From: Nonomuraea sp. NEAU-A123
GTDB lineage: Bacteria; Actinomycetota; Actinomycetes; Streptosporangiales; Streptosporangiaceae
Direction: 5' to 3'
DNA length: 64,000 bases
Assembly (NCBI RefSeq): GCF_018603905.1
Contig: NZ_JAHFZZ010000015.1
Span: 62,001-126,000, forward strand
This document shows, in pieces, positions 27,031-36,048 of the stretch (position 1 is its first letter; each line of letters begins with the position of its first letter). The notes under the pieces are model-generated. The model saw only the letters and a program-made list of their open reading frames with translations. It was not told the origin of the DNA and searched no databases. The translations under genes and the position numbers were made by a program.

Positions 27031-28231
27031 CCGCCTGCGACAGCTCGTCGATGCGGCGGCGCTGGCGGCGGGAGCCGGTCATGGTGGCCAGTTGCTTGGC
27101 GCGGTGGATGTGGGGTTGGGCGGCTTCGGGGTCGCCGGCCGCCAGGAGGGCGTGACCGAGGTCGCATCGGACGCCTGCCTCGGCGCGGTTGTAGGTGCCG
27201 TCCATTCCGGCAAGTGAGGAGCGGAGGTCTTCGACGGTGCCGGGGTCGCCGAAGCGGAGCAGGCAGCTTCCGCGCCAGCGGGCGAAGTGGTGGACGTTGA
27301 TGGACAGGTAGGGCATGTCCGGGTCGCCGTCACCTTCCGGCAACACGGTGGCGGCTTGGTCGAGGGCGCGGCGGCAGGCGGCTTCGTCGCCGAGTACGGC
27401 TGCGGCTTCTGCCTCGGCTGCGGCCAGCCATGTTCTGAGGCGGGCCGGTACATGGTTGCGGTGGGTGGCGTGGATGTACTGGAGCAGTTCGGCTGCCTCG
27501 GCGGGTCGGCCCAAGTCCATGAGTACGTATGCCTGTTCGCCGGAGACGTAGGCGAGCACGGCCGGGTCTTCGGCTTCGCGGGCGGCGCCTTTGGCGCGTT
27601 CGTAGTGGTTCCAGGCGTCGTTGAGGGCGACGGTGTTGATGGCCTGCCATCCGGCCAGTGAAGCTGTTTCGGCAATCAGGTGGGCGAGCTGGGCGCGGAT
27701 GCTTGGGCGTACGGCGTGGTGGTGGGCTCGTTCGATCTGGGCCATCTGGGCGCGCATCTTGTCGGCGATGGCGAGGCTGCCGAGTTGGCGGTCCTGGAGG
27801 CGGAGGTTGTTGATGTCCGTGCGCAGGATCATGACCAGGGTGTCGTCGACGGCTGCGGCGGCGTCCAGGCGGGCGGTGAGTTCGTCGGTCTGCTCCTGGT
27901 GCTCGTCGCCCGAGTCGCCGGTGGGGGATGCGATGTCGAGCGGGGCCAGGCCGAGCAGCATGCGGGCGTGGTCGGGCAGGCCGAGGCCGGTGGCTACGCG
28001 TTCGAATACGGCCAGTTCTTCGATGGGGCCGGCGGTGCCGTTGAGGATCTTGTTGACGCGAGGTTGGGAGTGGCCGGTTGCCGTTCCGATGCGTACCTGA
28101 CTGGCTCCGGCGTATTTAACCGCGAGCCGGAATAGTCCGGCGATGTCGCGTTTCTTGAGGATTTCCCGGCTTTCGTCGCGATCCCAGATGGCATCTGGTA
28201 TTTCGATGCGGTCGAAAGCACTCGGGCGCAT
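27008..28231 (-). CDS. XRE-type HTH/TPR regulator
   Basis: ATG 28231 is preceded by GGAGG. The 407 residues comprise a helix-turn-helix at about 42-66 (ASQVRIGTATGHSQPRVNKIL) and a long helical TPR region (WNHYERAKGAAREAEDPAVLAYVSGEQAYVL, RCDLGHALLAAGDPEAAQPHIHRA). This is the common actinobacterial regulator type that accompanies Nudix genes on AICEs. It may sense a peptide or metabolite through the TPR part. It is divergent from the small-gene operon beginning at 28338. Confidence 0.85.
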   Translation of the reverse strand: MRPSAFDRIEIPDAIWDRDESREILKKRDIAGLFRLAVKYAGASQVRIGTATGHSQPRVNKILNGTAGPIEELAVFERVATGLGLPDHARMLLGLAPLDIASPTGDSGDEHQEQTDELTARLDAAAAVDDTLVMILRTDINNLRLQDRQLGSLAIADKMRAQMAQIERAHHHAVRPSIRAQLAHLIAETASLAGWQAINTVALNDAWNHYERAKGAAREAEDPAVLAYVSGEQAYVLMDLGRPAEAAELLQYIHATHRNHVPARLRTWLAAAEAEAAAVLGDEAACRRALDQAATVLPEGDGDPDMPYLSINVHHFARWRGSCLLRFGDPGTVEDLRSSLAGMDGTYNRAEAGVRCDLGHALLAAGDPEAAQPHIHRAKQLATMTGSRRQRRRIDELSQAVNRALGR

Positions 28232-28337
28232 GCGAACCTCCGGATTTCGGCTCCGAGATGGTGCACTGCTTTGCCGCGCACTCTATATGCCCTGACTGCA
28301 TATCACCGTGGGATATGTATAAACGGTTGGCCCGATC

Positions 28338-28769
28338 ATGCTCTGCCGCATGACAACTCCAGTCAGGTGCACAGAATGCGATGGGCGGGGATGGAAGATC
28401 GTCACCCGGCGCGGGAATGTGGCGGCGGTCGTGCTCGGCATGGCGTCGAATGCCGCCGTCGAGTGTCCTCTGTGCGAAGGGCCTGAGCGGGTCTGTTCGG
28501 AGGGCGAGGTGTTCGAGTGGGAGGTGCGGGTCGGCGCCGGTCACGGTGATGAGCTGGGGGCGTCCGGGTCGAGCTCGTTCCAGGCCACGGCGATGGACGA
28601 GCTGCGCAAGGCGATGCGGCGCATGCCGGAAGGGGCGTCCGTGCGGGGGCGGATCACGCACAGCGTCTACGGACTCGGGGCCGTGGCCGATGAGGCGTCT
28701 CGGCGCGAGGTCTTCCGGGCGCATCTCGACCCGGCGGGCACGGTGCGGTTTGAGCGGGTGGCCGAATGA
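28338..28769 (+). CDS. Small protein with DnaJ-like CxxCxGxG zinc motif
   Basis: 143 residues from ATG 28338 (or ATG 28350). The N-terminus reads VRCTECDGRGWKI and later VECPLCEG, two CxxC pairs as in zinc-ribbon or DnaJ-type repeats. The C-terminal half is a compact alpha/beta segment (FQATAMDELRKAMRRMPEGASV). Function is unknown. The stop overlaps the start of the next gene by 4 nt (ATGA), so they are co-translated. Confidence 0.6.
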   Translation: MLCRMTTPVRCTECDGRGWKIVTRRGNVAAVVLGMASNAAVECPLCEGPERVCSEGEVFEWEVRVGAGHGDELGASGSSSFQATAMDELRKAMRRMPEGASVRGRITHSVYGLGAVADEASRREVFRAHLDPAGTVRFERVAE

Positions 28770-29074
28770 CGCCCCCGCGCGTGATCGCAATTGACCCGTA
28801 TCATTCCGCCGATCTTCTCCGGCAGACGCTGGGCCGGAACGGCATTGCCGCCGATGTCCACGAGGGATACGGGCTTGCCCTGGTATCCGTTTGGGTGGGC
28901 CTTGTCGTGTGGTGTGACGGTCAATACTTCTGGTGGCGAACCGGATGGAATGCCGAACGGCATCGCGTCATCTATGCGTGGCATCCGGCGATTGATCCCG
29001 AGCGGGCCGCTCGTCGTATCTCCATGTACTACGCGAGTCTGCGGGCGATGCAGCCGATATCCGAGCTGACCTGA
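28766..29074 (+). CDS. Small AICE hypothetical protein
   Basis: 102 residues from ATG 28766, overlapping the preceding gene by 4 nt. Features: LLRQTLGRNGIAADVHEGYGLALVSVWVGLVVWCDG and FWWRTGW. It is Trp-rich and soluble. No family is recognised; small proteins like this are usual between the regulator and repressor genes of AICEs. Confidence 0.55.
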   Translation: MTPPRVIAIDPYHSADLLRQTLGRNGIAADVHEGYGLALVSVWVGLVVWCDGQYFWWRTGWNAERHRVIYAWHPAIDPERAARRISMYYASLRAMQPISELT

Positions 29075-29093
29075 TCCGGGGGCGAGGTAGGCG

Positions 29094-29324
29094 ATGAGTG
29101 CAGATGCCTCTTGGGTGTGCGGGGTGGAGCGTTCCCGGCGTGATTCCGTCCTGGTGCAGCACGCGGTGCGAACGGATGGAACGAGGGCATGGTGCGGCGC
29201 GGCGGTTCGTCCGGTGGCGATCGGTGATTGGTATGTGCCGTTCGTCCCGAAGGGTGCGACTTCATGCGGTGAATGCGCCCGGAGGTGGCGACGCAAGTTC
29301 GGAACGGCATGGAACGCTGCCTGA
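29094..29324 (+). CDS. Small Cys-containing AICE protein
   Basis: 76 residues from ATG 29094, 20 bp after the previous gene. It contains a possible zinc-ribbon arrangement: VQHAVRTDGTRAWCGAAV and then SCGECARRWRRKF. The end is basic, so nucleic acid binding is possible. Function unknown. Confidence 0.5.
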   Translation: MSADASWVCGVERSRRDSVLVQHAVRTDGTRAWCGAAVRPVAIGDWYVPFVPKGATSCGECARRWRRKFGTAWNAA

Positions 29325-29331
29325 AAGGGCA

Positions 29332-29360
29332 CTGACAGGTTTTGGCTTAGCCGGTACTGT
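29332..29360 (+). promoter_or_regulatory. Sigma-70-type promoter of the GntR gene
   Basis: CTGACA (29332-29337), a 17-bp spacer and TACTGT (29355-29360) make a good housekeeping promoter about 40 bp before the ATG at 29400. Confidence 0.6.
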
Positions 29361-29399
29361 ACTTATGCGGTCAAGCGCAAGAGTGAACGGACGGCTGAC

Positions 29400-30116
29400 A
29401 TGAGTATGGACTTCGCTCCGCCGAAATATGCCCAGGTCATGAGGGCGATTCAGGAGCGGATCGAGTCGGGCGAGTACGCGCCTGGCGACATGCTGCCGTC
29501 CGAGACGCAGTTGGTCCGTGAGCTGGGCGTGGGCCGTACAACGGTGGTGCGTGCCCTGCAGACGTTGGCAATGCAGGGGTGGATCGAGCGCGAGCACGGG
29601 CGCGGCTCGTTCGTGAAAGGCCGGCCCGAGAGTGAGGCCGAGAACGTCCGCCCCGGCCTGACCGCTGCGGAGCAAGGCGAGAGCGCCGACAGCCTCATTG
29701 AGGTGACACGTGTTCCGGCGTCCCGGCATGTGGCTCGGCTGCTCGGGGTGGCCGAGCGAACCCCGGTGATCGTCCGTAAACGGGTGGCCCGGCAGGCGGA
29801 TCTCGTGTCAGCGGTGGAAACCGTGTGGATCCCCCTGGAGATTGCGGTCGGCACTGACTTGGAGAAGGCCGAGCCGCTGCGGGGCGGGATCCGGCGGCAT
29901 CTCCAAGCGGTCAAGCATCTGCGCTTCGACCACATCACTGAGCGCCTGTCTGCCCGCAAGCCGACCAAGGACGAGGCGGACCTGCTGGGCTCGTCCAACC
30001 CGGTGCTCGGTGTAACGGCGACCGTGCACGACCCTGCGGGGAACGTGCTTCTCGCCATGAGTCTCGTGCTGCCTGGCAGCCTTCATGAGCTTGAGGATGT
30101 CTACAAGGTCAGGTAA
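29400..30116 (+). CDS. korSA: GntR-family repressor, KorSA-like
   Basis: 238 residues. The winged helix (KYAQVMRAIQERIESGEYAPGDMLPSETQLVRELGVGRTTVVRAL) is followed by WIEREHGRGSFV and a UbrA-type effector-binding domain (ARLLGVAERTPVIVRKRV, FDHITERLSARKPTKDEADLL). In pSAM2, KorSA silences the activator and transfer functions and limits lethal zygosis-type effects. The tandem sites at 30142-30195 just downstream are good candidates for its operators. The symbol is assigned by family and position. Confidence 0.85.
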   Translation: MSMDFAPPKYAQVMRAIQERIESGEYAPGDMLPSETQLVRELGVGRTTVVRALQTLAMQGWIEREHGRGSFVKGRPESEAENVRPGLTAAEQGESADSLIEVTRVPASRHVARLLGVAERTPVIVRKRVARQADLVSAVETVWIPLEIAVGTDLEKAEPLRGGIRRHLQAVKHLRFDHITERLSARKPTKDEADLLGSSNPVLGVTATVHDPAGNVLLAMSLVLPGSLHELEDVYKVR

Positions 30117-30141
30117 TTCTTACCGCGCCACTTCGGCTCAA

Positions 30142-30195
30142 CCACTTGTGCGGACGAGTGGCGACTGCCTACTCTCAACTCATGCGGACAAGTGG
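30142..30195 (+). promoter_or_regulatory. Tandem operator-like sites upstream of the AICE transfer/replication operon
   Basis: CCACTTGTGCGGACGAGTGG (30142-30161) is an imperfect palindrome, and GCGGACRAGTGG recurs 34 bp further on at 30184-30195. They lie between the GntR gene and the operon starting at 30239, the expected place for KorSA-type control. Confidence 0.55.
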
Positions 30196-30238
30196 ACGAG
30201 CGAACAAAGGGCTCGTCGCCGCAGGCGAGAGGAATCAC

Positions 30239-30649
30239 ATGGCAATCCAGGGACCCATCCCGATCAGCTTCGAGCAGGTCTTCCCGCACGGCTGCTACCT
30301 CGTGGGCCAGGTCGAGCAGGTCAAGGACTTCGACGCCTCGACCAACGGCAAGACCGTCTACGCCAAGGACAAGACGACCGGTGAACTCGTCTGGCAGATC
30401 CCGGCCATGGACGGCGACCCGACCGTGAAGGCGTCTCAGAAGACGGTCGCGGTCAAGATCCTGTCCTCGACGGAGCCTCCGGTGCCGCCGGCCGTGCCCG
30501 GTCTCCCGATCACGCCCGTGGAGTTCGTCGGGATGACCGTCACGCCCTACGTCGGCCAGACCGGGCGGCTGGCCTACTCCATCCGCGCCACCGGGATGCG
30601 CCCGCCGCGCACCAAGCAGGCTGCGACCGGCAAGGAGGCGGCGGCGTGA
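30239..30649 (+). CDS. Conserved AICE protein of unknown function
   Basis: ATG 30239 with GAGAGGAA upstream; 136 residues. Sequence marks: MAIQGPIPISFEQVFPHGCY, VEQVKDFDASTNGKTVYAKD and PITPVEFVGMTVTPYV. It looks like a small beta-rich protein, possibly of OB or nucleic-acid-binding type. It is common on actinobacterial elements directly before the FtsK-like gene. The next gene starts in the overlap GTGA. Confidence 0.65.
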   Translation: MAIQGPIPISFEQVFPHGCYLVGQVEQVKDFDASTNGKTVYAKDKTTGELVWQIPAMDGDPTVKASQKTVAVKILSSTEPPVPPAVPGLPITPVEFVGMTVTPYVGQTGRLAYSIRATGMRPPRTKQAATGKEAAA

Positions 30650-30960
30650 GCCTCGGACCGTACACCTACGTCACGCTCTCGATGACTCAGGCGGAGAATC
30701 CGCGGCTCATCGTCTCCTTCCACACCAGCGAGGTACGGGTAGCCGCCCGTGTGATCGACGAGCGCCGCCCGTACTTGGCGTTCACCACGTCGGAGGCGGA
30801 CGTCTCGGTCTCCACCACGGGCGGCGGGCCGGTCACCGACGCCGACCTGGCACTGGCGCGCGAGATCTACAGCGCCGCTGCTCGCTACCTGGCCGACTGC
30901 GAGCGCCTGCACGCCCAGCAGTTGGCCACCGGCAAGGCCATCGACCAGACGGCGGCCTGA
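30646..30960 (+). CDS. Conserved small AICE protein
   Basis: 104 residues from GTG 30646, overlapping the stop of the previous gene by 4 nt. Beta-rich N-terminal half (YTYVTLSMTQAENPRLIVSF) and a C-terminal helix (ALAREIYSAAARYLADCERL). No known domain. A strong stem-loop at 30971-31004 follows. Confidence 0.55.
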   Translation: MSLGPYTYVTLSMTQAENPRLIVSFHTSEVRVAARVIDERRPYLAFTTSEADVSVSTTGGGPVTDADLALAREIYSAAARYLADCERLHAQQLATGKAIDQTAA

Positions 30961-30970
30961 CAGGCAAGGC

Positions 30971-31004
30971 GGGGCCGCCAGAAGGTGCAACTTCCGGCGG
31001 CCCC
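30971..31004 (+). terminator. Stem-loop between the small genes and the transfer gene
   Basis: GGGGCCGCC(A)GAAG pairs with CTTC(C)GGCGGCCCC around GTGCAA; GGTTTC follows. It could attenuate transcription into the FtsK-like gene. Confidence 0.6.
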
Positions 31005-31044
31005 CGGTTTCTCCCTGATCTCACTCACGAGAGGTTCCAAGCAT

Positions 31045-32472
31045 ATGTTCAAGCGGCTGCCTGGGGATGAGGCGCGCAACCTCGTCACCACCACGCCCGA
31101 CACGGCCGTCGTCTTCCGCCCGGCCGTCATCCGGACTCCCGCCATCATCACCCTGATCATCTTCACCTGGCGTATCCTCACCGGCTGCGTCCGGCTCGTA
31201 TGGCGCCACCCCATCGCCACCCTCCTCACGTCGACGCCCGGCGCGCTCACACTGGCGTACGGCTGGCAGACCGCTCTTCTGCTCCTCGCGCCCGTCCCCA
31301 CCGGCCTCCTCGCCTGGGCCTTCACCGACCGGCTGAGCTTCACCCGCCTGATCGGCCTGCGACTGCTCGCCTGGTGGCGGCTGACCTGGATCTACCAGCG
31401 GCACTGGCAACCCGTCATGATCGTCTCCGGGCTGGGACGACACCTGTGGGGCCGCGACTACCTGCCCCGCCTCGGCAAGCTCACCTGCACGGCATGGGCC
31501 GACCTGGTCACCGTACGCATGCTCAAAGGACAGTCGGTCAAGGACTGGGCCGACCGTCTCGACCACCTCGCCCAGGGCTTCGGCGCGCCATCCTGCCGGG
31601 TGGCGATCACAAGGGGCGGCCACCTTCAACTCACCTTCCCGCGAACCGATCCACTCGCCGTACCACTGGCCGCCCTCCCCCTGCCTGAGGCGCCGACCGT
31701 GGGACCGGTCGAGATCGGCAAGCAGGAGGACGGACGGCCGTGGCTCCTCAAAGTGCACGGCACACACGTCCTCGTCGCGGGCGCCACCGGAGCAGGCAAG
31801 GGCTCGATCATCTGGTCCACCATCCGCGGCCTCCTCCCGGCCGTACAGGCTGGCCTGGTCGAGATCTGGGCACTGGATCCCAAGCTGATGGAACTGTCCT
31901 TCGGCCGGGCCCTGTTCGGCGACCGGTACGCGGCCACCCCCGAGGACTGCGCGGATCTGCTCGACCAGGCCGTCAACGTGATGCAGAACCGCGCCGCCCG
32001 CTTCGCCGGCCTCCAGCGCTCCCACACCCCGACCGAGCAAGACCCCTTCGTCCTGGTCGTGGTCGACGAGGTGGCGTTCCTGACCGCCTACCAGTCCGAC
32101 AGAGAGCTGAGACGCCGGATCTCCGCAGCCCTGGCCACCCTCACCACCCAGGGTCGCGCGGTGGGAGTGGGCGTCCTGGCAGCACTCCAGGACCCGCGCA
32201 AGGAGGTCATGAACATCCGCAACCTGTTCCCCGACAAGATCGCCCTCCGTCTGGACGAGTCAGAGCAGGTGGACATGGTCCTCGGCGACGGCGCACGCGA
32301 CCGTGGCGCCCTGGCCGACCACATCTCACCCGTCCCCGAACTCGGCGCCGGCGTCGGCTACGTCCGGCTGGAAACCTCACCCGACCCGATCCGGGTCCGC
32401 GCCGCCTACGTCTCCGACACCGACATCCGCGACATGGCCGCCACCTTCGCCGCCGGAAAGGACGCTGCCTGA
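31045..32472 (+). CDS. traSA: FtsK/SpoIIIE-type DNA transfer ATPase
   Basis: The ATG at 31045 (GAGAGG upstream) gives 475 residues. Two to three N-terminal membrane segments (AIITLIIFTWRILTGCV, LLLLAPVPTGLLAWAF) precede a motor domain with Walker A AGATGAGKGS and Walker B FVLVVVDEVAFL. This matches TraSA/TraB-like proteins, which move double-stranded DNA between mycelia at hyphal contacts. Stop and next start overlap (TGATG). Confidence 0.85.
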   Translation: MFKRLPGDEARNLVTTTPDTAVVFRPAVIRTPAIITLIIFTWRILTGCVRLVWRHPIATLLTSTPGALTLAYGWQTALLLLAPVPTGLLAWAFTDRLSFTRLIGLRLLAWWRLTWIYQRHWQPVMIVSGLGRHLWGRDYLPRLGKLTCTAWADLVTVRMLKGQSVKDWADRLDHLAQGFGAPSCRVAITRGGHLQLTFPRTDPLAVPLAALPLPEAPTVGPVEIGKQEDGRPWLLKVHGTHVLVAGATGAGKGSIIWSTIRGLLPAVQAGLVEIWALDPKLMELSFGRALFGDRYAATPEDCADLLDQAVNVMQNRAARFAGLQRSHTPTEQDPFVLVVVDEVAFLTAYQSDRELRRRISAALATLTTQGRAVGVGVLAALQDPRKEVMNIRNLFPDKIALRLDESEQVDMVLGDGARDRGALADHISPVPELGAGVGYVRLETSPDPIRVRAAYVSDTDIRDMAATFAAGKDAA

Positions 32473-32672
32473 TGAAGGTCTGCTTCCACGGCACCGCCGA
32501 AGAACTCGAACTCGTCGCGGGCCGCCCCCTCATGGTCCTGCTCACCTCCCGCGACCTTCCCCGGCTGCGCGTCTTCGCCCTGCTCCAAGCCCGCACACTC
32601 AAGCACCCGTACAACGGCCTGTTCCGGCTGTGCGCCGACCTGGCAGAGGACAAGGGGAGCGGCCATGACTGA
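32472..32672 (+). CDS. Small AICE protein
   Basis: 66 residues from ATG 32472, overlapping the FtsK-like gene by 1 nt and the Rep gene by 8 nt. It reads MKVCFHGTAEELELVAGRPL then LPRLRVFALLQARTL. Tight coupling shows it belongs to the replication/transfer operon. Function unknown. Confidence 0.6.
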   Translation: MKVCFHGTAEELELVAGRPLMVLLTSRDLPRLRVFALLQARTLKHPYNGLFRLCADLAEDKGSGHD

Positions 32673-34266
32673 CCTGCCTCGTGCCGTACGGCAGGCCATG
32701 CCGCTGGCCCGTGAGGTGGCCGTGGAGGTCGCCAAGCAGTACGGCGTGTGCATCCGGCCCGTGCCGCTCAAGCGCCTCGACACCCACACCGGCCACTGGG
32801 AGATCGTCGACGTGCCGTGCGGGGCCACCCTCGACGCCAAATGCCCGCCGTGCGCCAAGCGCAACCGGCAGCTCCGGCGGGCTCAGTGCCGGGAGGGCTG
32901 GCACCTCGACCACGAGCCGGCCATAACCCCGGATAGGCCGAGCAAGGAACAGCGGTGGCTGGTCGAGTTCCGCGCCGACCTCCAGGCCAGCCGCGACCAG
33001 GCCGCAGCCCTCGGCGAGGACACCGCCGACTGGGACGCCGCCATCCAGGGCGTGGACGTCGAGATCAACGAGGCGGGCATGCGCGGCACCGTGCTCGGCC
33101 GTACCGTTCCCAAGCGCACCCGTTCAACCAGGCGGCGGCAGGACGCGCCGAATCTGCCCAAACGCAAGATGGCTGCGACGACGCTCGGGCGGACGTTCAC
33201 CAGTTCGGACGGCAAGGTCTACCGGCCCTCGCTGTTCGTCACGCTCACCTTGCCCTCCTACGGCAAGGTGCGTGACGGCGTCCCGGTGGATCCGGAGACC
33301 TATGACTACGCGCGGGCCGCTCGGGACGCCTTGCACTTCTCCAAGTTGGTCGACCGGTTCGTGCAGAACCTTCGCCGGGTGGCGGGGTATGACGTGCAGT
33401 ACTTCGCCACCGTGGAACCTCAGAAGCGGCTCGCGCCGCACCTGCACATGGCTGTGCGCGGCACCCTGGCCCGCGCGGAGGTCAAGCAGATAGCCGCCGC
33501 GACCTATCACCAGGTGTGGTGGCCACCGGCCGACGTGGTGCTCTTTGAGGGTGACCGCCTGCCGGTGTGGGAGGACGGCGTCGGCTACCTCGACCCCGGC
33601 ACAGGGGAGATGCTGCCGACCTGGGACGAGGCACTCGACCAGCTCGACGCCGACGACGCGGCCGAACCGCTCCACATGATCCGATTCGGCGACCAGATCG
33701 ACGTCAAAGGCGTACTCGCCGGCACTCCGGACGCCGACCAGTGCATCCGCTACCTGTCCAAGTACCTCACCAAGTCGCTCTCCGACAGCCTCGACCCGGA
33801 CAACCCCGCTCAGCATGACCACGCCGCCCGGATGGTTGAGGCGCTGCGCTTCGAACCTTGCTCCTCGGCCTGCCCGAACTGGCTGCGCTATGGCGTACAG
33901 CCCAAGGACGCCAAACCGGGGATAACCCCCGGCCGGTGCCAGAGCAAGGCCCACAAGCCCGACCACCTCGGCTACGCGGGCCGTCGCGTCCTGGTCTCGC
34001 GCAAGTGGTCCAACAAGACCCTCGCCGAACACAAGCAGGACCGCCGCACCTGGGTCCTGGCAGCCCTCGGCCAGCCCAACGAACCGACCGACCCACGCCG
34101 CTACATCTGGAAACCCGCCCCGGCCGGAGACGCCAACGTCGCCCCGCTCGCCATCCGCCTCCTCCGGTCAGTCGCCGAACGCCAACGCTGGCGCGCCCAC
34201 ATGACCCAACTCCAAGCCCAAGCAGACGGCCAAGATCTTTCGGCAACTGAGGAGGTGGCGGCGTGA
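32665..34266 (+). CDS. repSA: Rolling-circle replication initiator, RepSA-like
   Basis: 533 residues. A CxxC zinc-type motif (AKCPPCAKRNRQL) is followed by the RCR Rep core: SLFVTLTLPSYG (motif 1), RLAPHLHMAVRG (the HxH metal site) and CIRYLSKYLTKSL with the candidate nucleophilic Tyr. This family replicates pSAM2-type AICEs after excision. It overlaps the genes on both sides. The 3' part contains CSSACPNWLRYGVQP, another zinc-like cluster. Confidence 0.85.
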   Translation: MTDLPRAVRQAMPLAREVAVEVAKQYGVCIRPVPLKRLDTHTGHWEIVDVPCGATLDAKCPPCAKRNRQLRRAQCREGWHLDHEPAITPDRPSKEQRWLVEFRADLQASRDQAAALGEDTADWDAAIQGVDVEINEAGMRGTVLGRTVPKRTRSTRRRQDAPNLPKRKMAATTLGRTFTSSDGKVYRPSLFVTLTLPSYGKVRDGVPVDPETYDYARAARDALHFSKLVDRFVQNLRRVAGYDVQYFATVEPQKRLAPHLHMAVRGTLARAEVKQIAAATYHQVWWPPADVVLFEGDRLPVWEDGVGYLDPGTGEMLPTWDEALDQLDADDAAEPLHMIRFGDQIDVKGVLAGTPDADQCIRYLSKYLTKSLSDSLDPDNPAQHDHAARMVEALRFEPCSSACPNWLRYGVQPKDAKPGITPGRCQSKAHKPDHLGYAGRRVLVSRKWSNKTLAEHKQDRRTWVLAALGQPNEPTDPRRYIWKPAPAGDANVAPLAIRLLRSVAERQRWRAHMTQLQAQADGQDLSATEEVAA

Positions 34267-34451
34267 AGCGAGACGAACTCCTCACCGTCGCCCAGGTCCT
34301 CGACGAGCTCGGCGGGGTCTCCCGGCGGACCTTCTACCGCTGGCGCGAGATCGGCAAGGCACCGAAGGGCTTCCGCCTGCCCAACGGCGAACTCCGCATC
34401 TACCGCAGCGACCTCGAAACGTGGCTCGAATCCCTCCGGAGCGCAGCGTGA
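34263..34451 (+). CDS. xis: Excisionase (MerR-like winged helix)
   Basis: 62 residues from GTG 34263. The sequence LTVAQVLDELGGVSRRTFYRWREIGKAP followed by LPNGELRIYRSDLETWLESL is the usual AICE Xis. It overlaps Rep and the integrase by 4 nt each, so all three are coupled. Confidence 0.9.
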   Translation: MKRDELLTVAQVLDELGGVSRRTFYRWREIGKAPKGFRLPNGELRIYRSDLETWLESLRSAA

Positions 34452-35827
34452 CGACCTCATACGACGTGAAGTTCTGGGAGATCCGCCGGAACAAGTCCAG
34501 CAAGTCACCCTCCTATGAGGCTCGCTGGAAGGTCGGCGGCCGGGAGAAGTCCAAGACCTACAAGACCAAGGCCCTCGGCGAAAGCTTCCTGACCGACCTG
34601 CGCCAGGCTGCAAGGCGCGGTGAGGCGTTCGACCTGGAGACCGGCCTTCCCGAGTCGATGATCAAGGCCAAGGACGCGCGGACAGTCCTCGACTTCGTGA
34701 AGGCGTATGTCGAGGCGCGCTGGCCACACGCGGCTGCCAAGAGCCGCGACAGCATGTCCGATGCCCTGGCGACGGCTCTCCCAGCACTGATGACGGACAA
34801 GGCAGGGCGGCCGGATGCGGCCACCCTCCGAACCGCGCTGCGCAAGTACGTTCTGCTGCCCGACGACAAGCGACCCGCGATGCCTACCGACATCGCGCGA
34901 GCCGTCCGCTGGCTGGAGGGGGCGTCGCTCAACATGGAGGAGCTCAACGAGACCAAGGCCGTCCGCCCGGCCCTGGATGCCCTCGCGCTCCGCCTCGACG
35001 GCCAAAAGGCCGGCGCCAACACGATCAAGCGCAAGCGCGCCGTCCTTCACCACGTCTTCGAGTACGCGGTCGAGCTGGAAGAGCTGCCTTCCAACCCGCT
35101 GCACCGCATCAAGTGGAAGCTTCCCAAAACCACCGAAACCGTTGACCCGCGCGTCGTGGTCAACCCTCGCCAGGCCCGGGAACTGCTCGTGGCGCTCACC
35201 TACGTCGGCAAGCGCCAACGTGGCGGGAAAGGGCGGGGACAGCGCTTGATGGCCATGTTCGCCTGCCTGTATTTCGCCGCGCTCCGGCCCAGCGAGGCAG
35301 TCAGCCTCCGCGAGCAGGACTGCCACCTCCCCCCGGAAGGCTGGGGACGGCTTACGCTCGACGTCTCGCGCCCCGAGGTGAACCGCAGGTGGACCGACAC
35401 GGGTGACGCTCACGAGGTGCGCGGTCTCAAGCATCGAGGCGTGGATGACATCCGCCGGATCCCGATCCCTCCTGAGCTGGTCAAGATCCTTCGGCAACAC
35501 ATCGAAGAGTTCGGCCTCGCTCCCGATGGGCGGCTGTTCCGTAGCGAACGGGATGGAGTGGTCGCTTCGACGGCCTACACCGAGGTCTGGCAGGAGGCTC
35601 GAACCCTGGCCCTCACTCCTGCCCAAGTCACCTCACCGCTCGCCCGGCGACCGTACGACCTACGGCACGCGGCCGTCTCGCTCTGGCTCAATGGCGGCGT
35701 ACCGGCTCCGGAGGTCGCAGCCCGCGCCGGCCACGGGGTGGACGTCCTACTGCGTGTCTACGCCAAGTGCATCGACGGCCAGGAGGAGATCGTCAACCGG
35801 CGGATAGCGGACGTACTGACCACATGA
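34448..35827 (+). CDS. int: Site-specific tyrosine integrase
   Basis: The GTG at 34448, overlapping the xis stop, gives 459 residues. There is an arm-binding N-terminal domain (SYEARWKVGGREKSKTYKTK) and a core-binding domain. The catalytic set is ALRPSEAVSLRE (Arg), RGLKHRG (Lys), YDLRHAAVSLWLNGG (His-Arg region), RAGHGVDVLLRVYAKC (His and Tyr). The gene points at the tRNA-Tyr att site 240 bp away. It recombines the 50-bp att core. Parts of close relatives survive at 1212-1325 and 10550-10880. Confidence 0.9.
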   Translation: MTTSYDVKFWEIRRNKSSKSPSYEARWKVGGREKSKTYKTKALGESFLTDLRQAARRGEAFDLETGLPESMIKAKDARTVLDFVKAYVEARWPHAAAKSRDSMSDALATALPALMTDKAGRPDAATLRTALRKYVLLPDDKRPAMPTDIARAVRWLEGASLNMEELNETKAVRPALDALALRLDGQKAGANTIKRKRAVLHHVFEYAVELEELPSNPLHRIKWKLPKTTETVDPRVVVNPRQARELLVALTYVGKRQRGGKGRGQRLMAMFACLYFAALRPSEAVSLREQDCHLPPEGWGRLTLDVSRPEVNRRWTDTGDAHEVRGLKHRGVDDIRRIPIPPELVKILRQHIEEFGLAPDGRLFRSERDGVVASTAYTEVWQEARTLALTPAQVTSPLARRPYDLRHAAVSLWLNGGVPAPEVAARAGHGVDVLLRVYAKCIDGQEEIVNRRIADVLTT

Positions 35828-36026
35828 GATCACGAGCAGCACTCCTCAAAGGGCTCCGGCTTCCCCCGGGGCCTTTCGGCGTTGCAGGGCCGTGTCATCC
35901 CGCGAATAGCCCGGATCACGGGCGTCTACCTGGGAAAACGCCCCGTGGCTCATCCCGCGTATATCCCGTGACCAGCGGCAAACGGCCGCTCAGAGCTGCT
36001 CACGGCTGCACATCCCGGAAATGCAA

Positions 36027-36048
36027 AGAGGCCCTCGAAAGGGCCTCT
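36027..36048 (-). terminator. Terminator of tRNA-Tyr
   Basis: AGAGGCCC and GGGCCTCT pair around a 6-nt loop; on the minus strand the stem is followed by TTTGCATTT. It lies 20 bp beyond the 3' end of the tRNA gene and, read the other way, could also stop the integrase transcript. The rest of 35828-36067 holds no gene. Confidence 0.7.
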
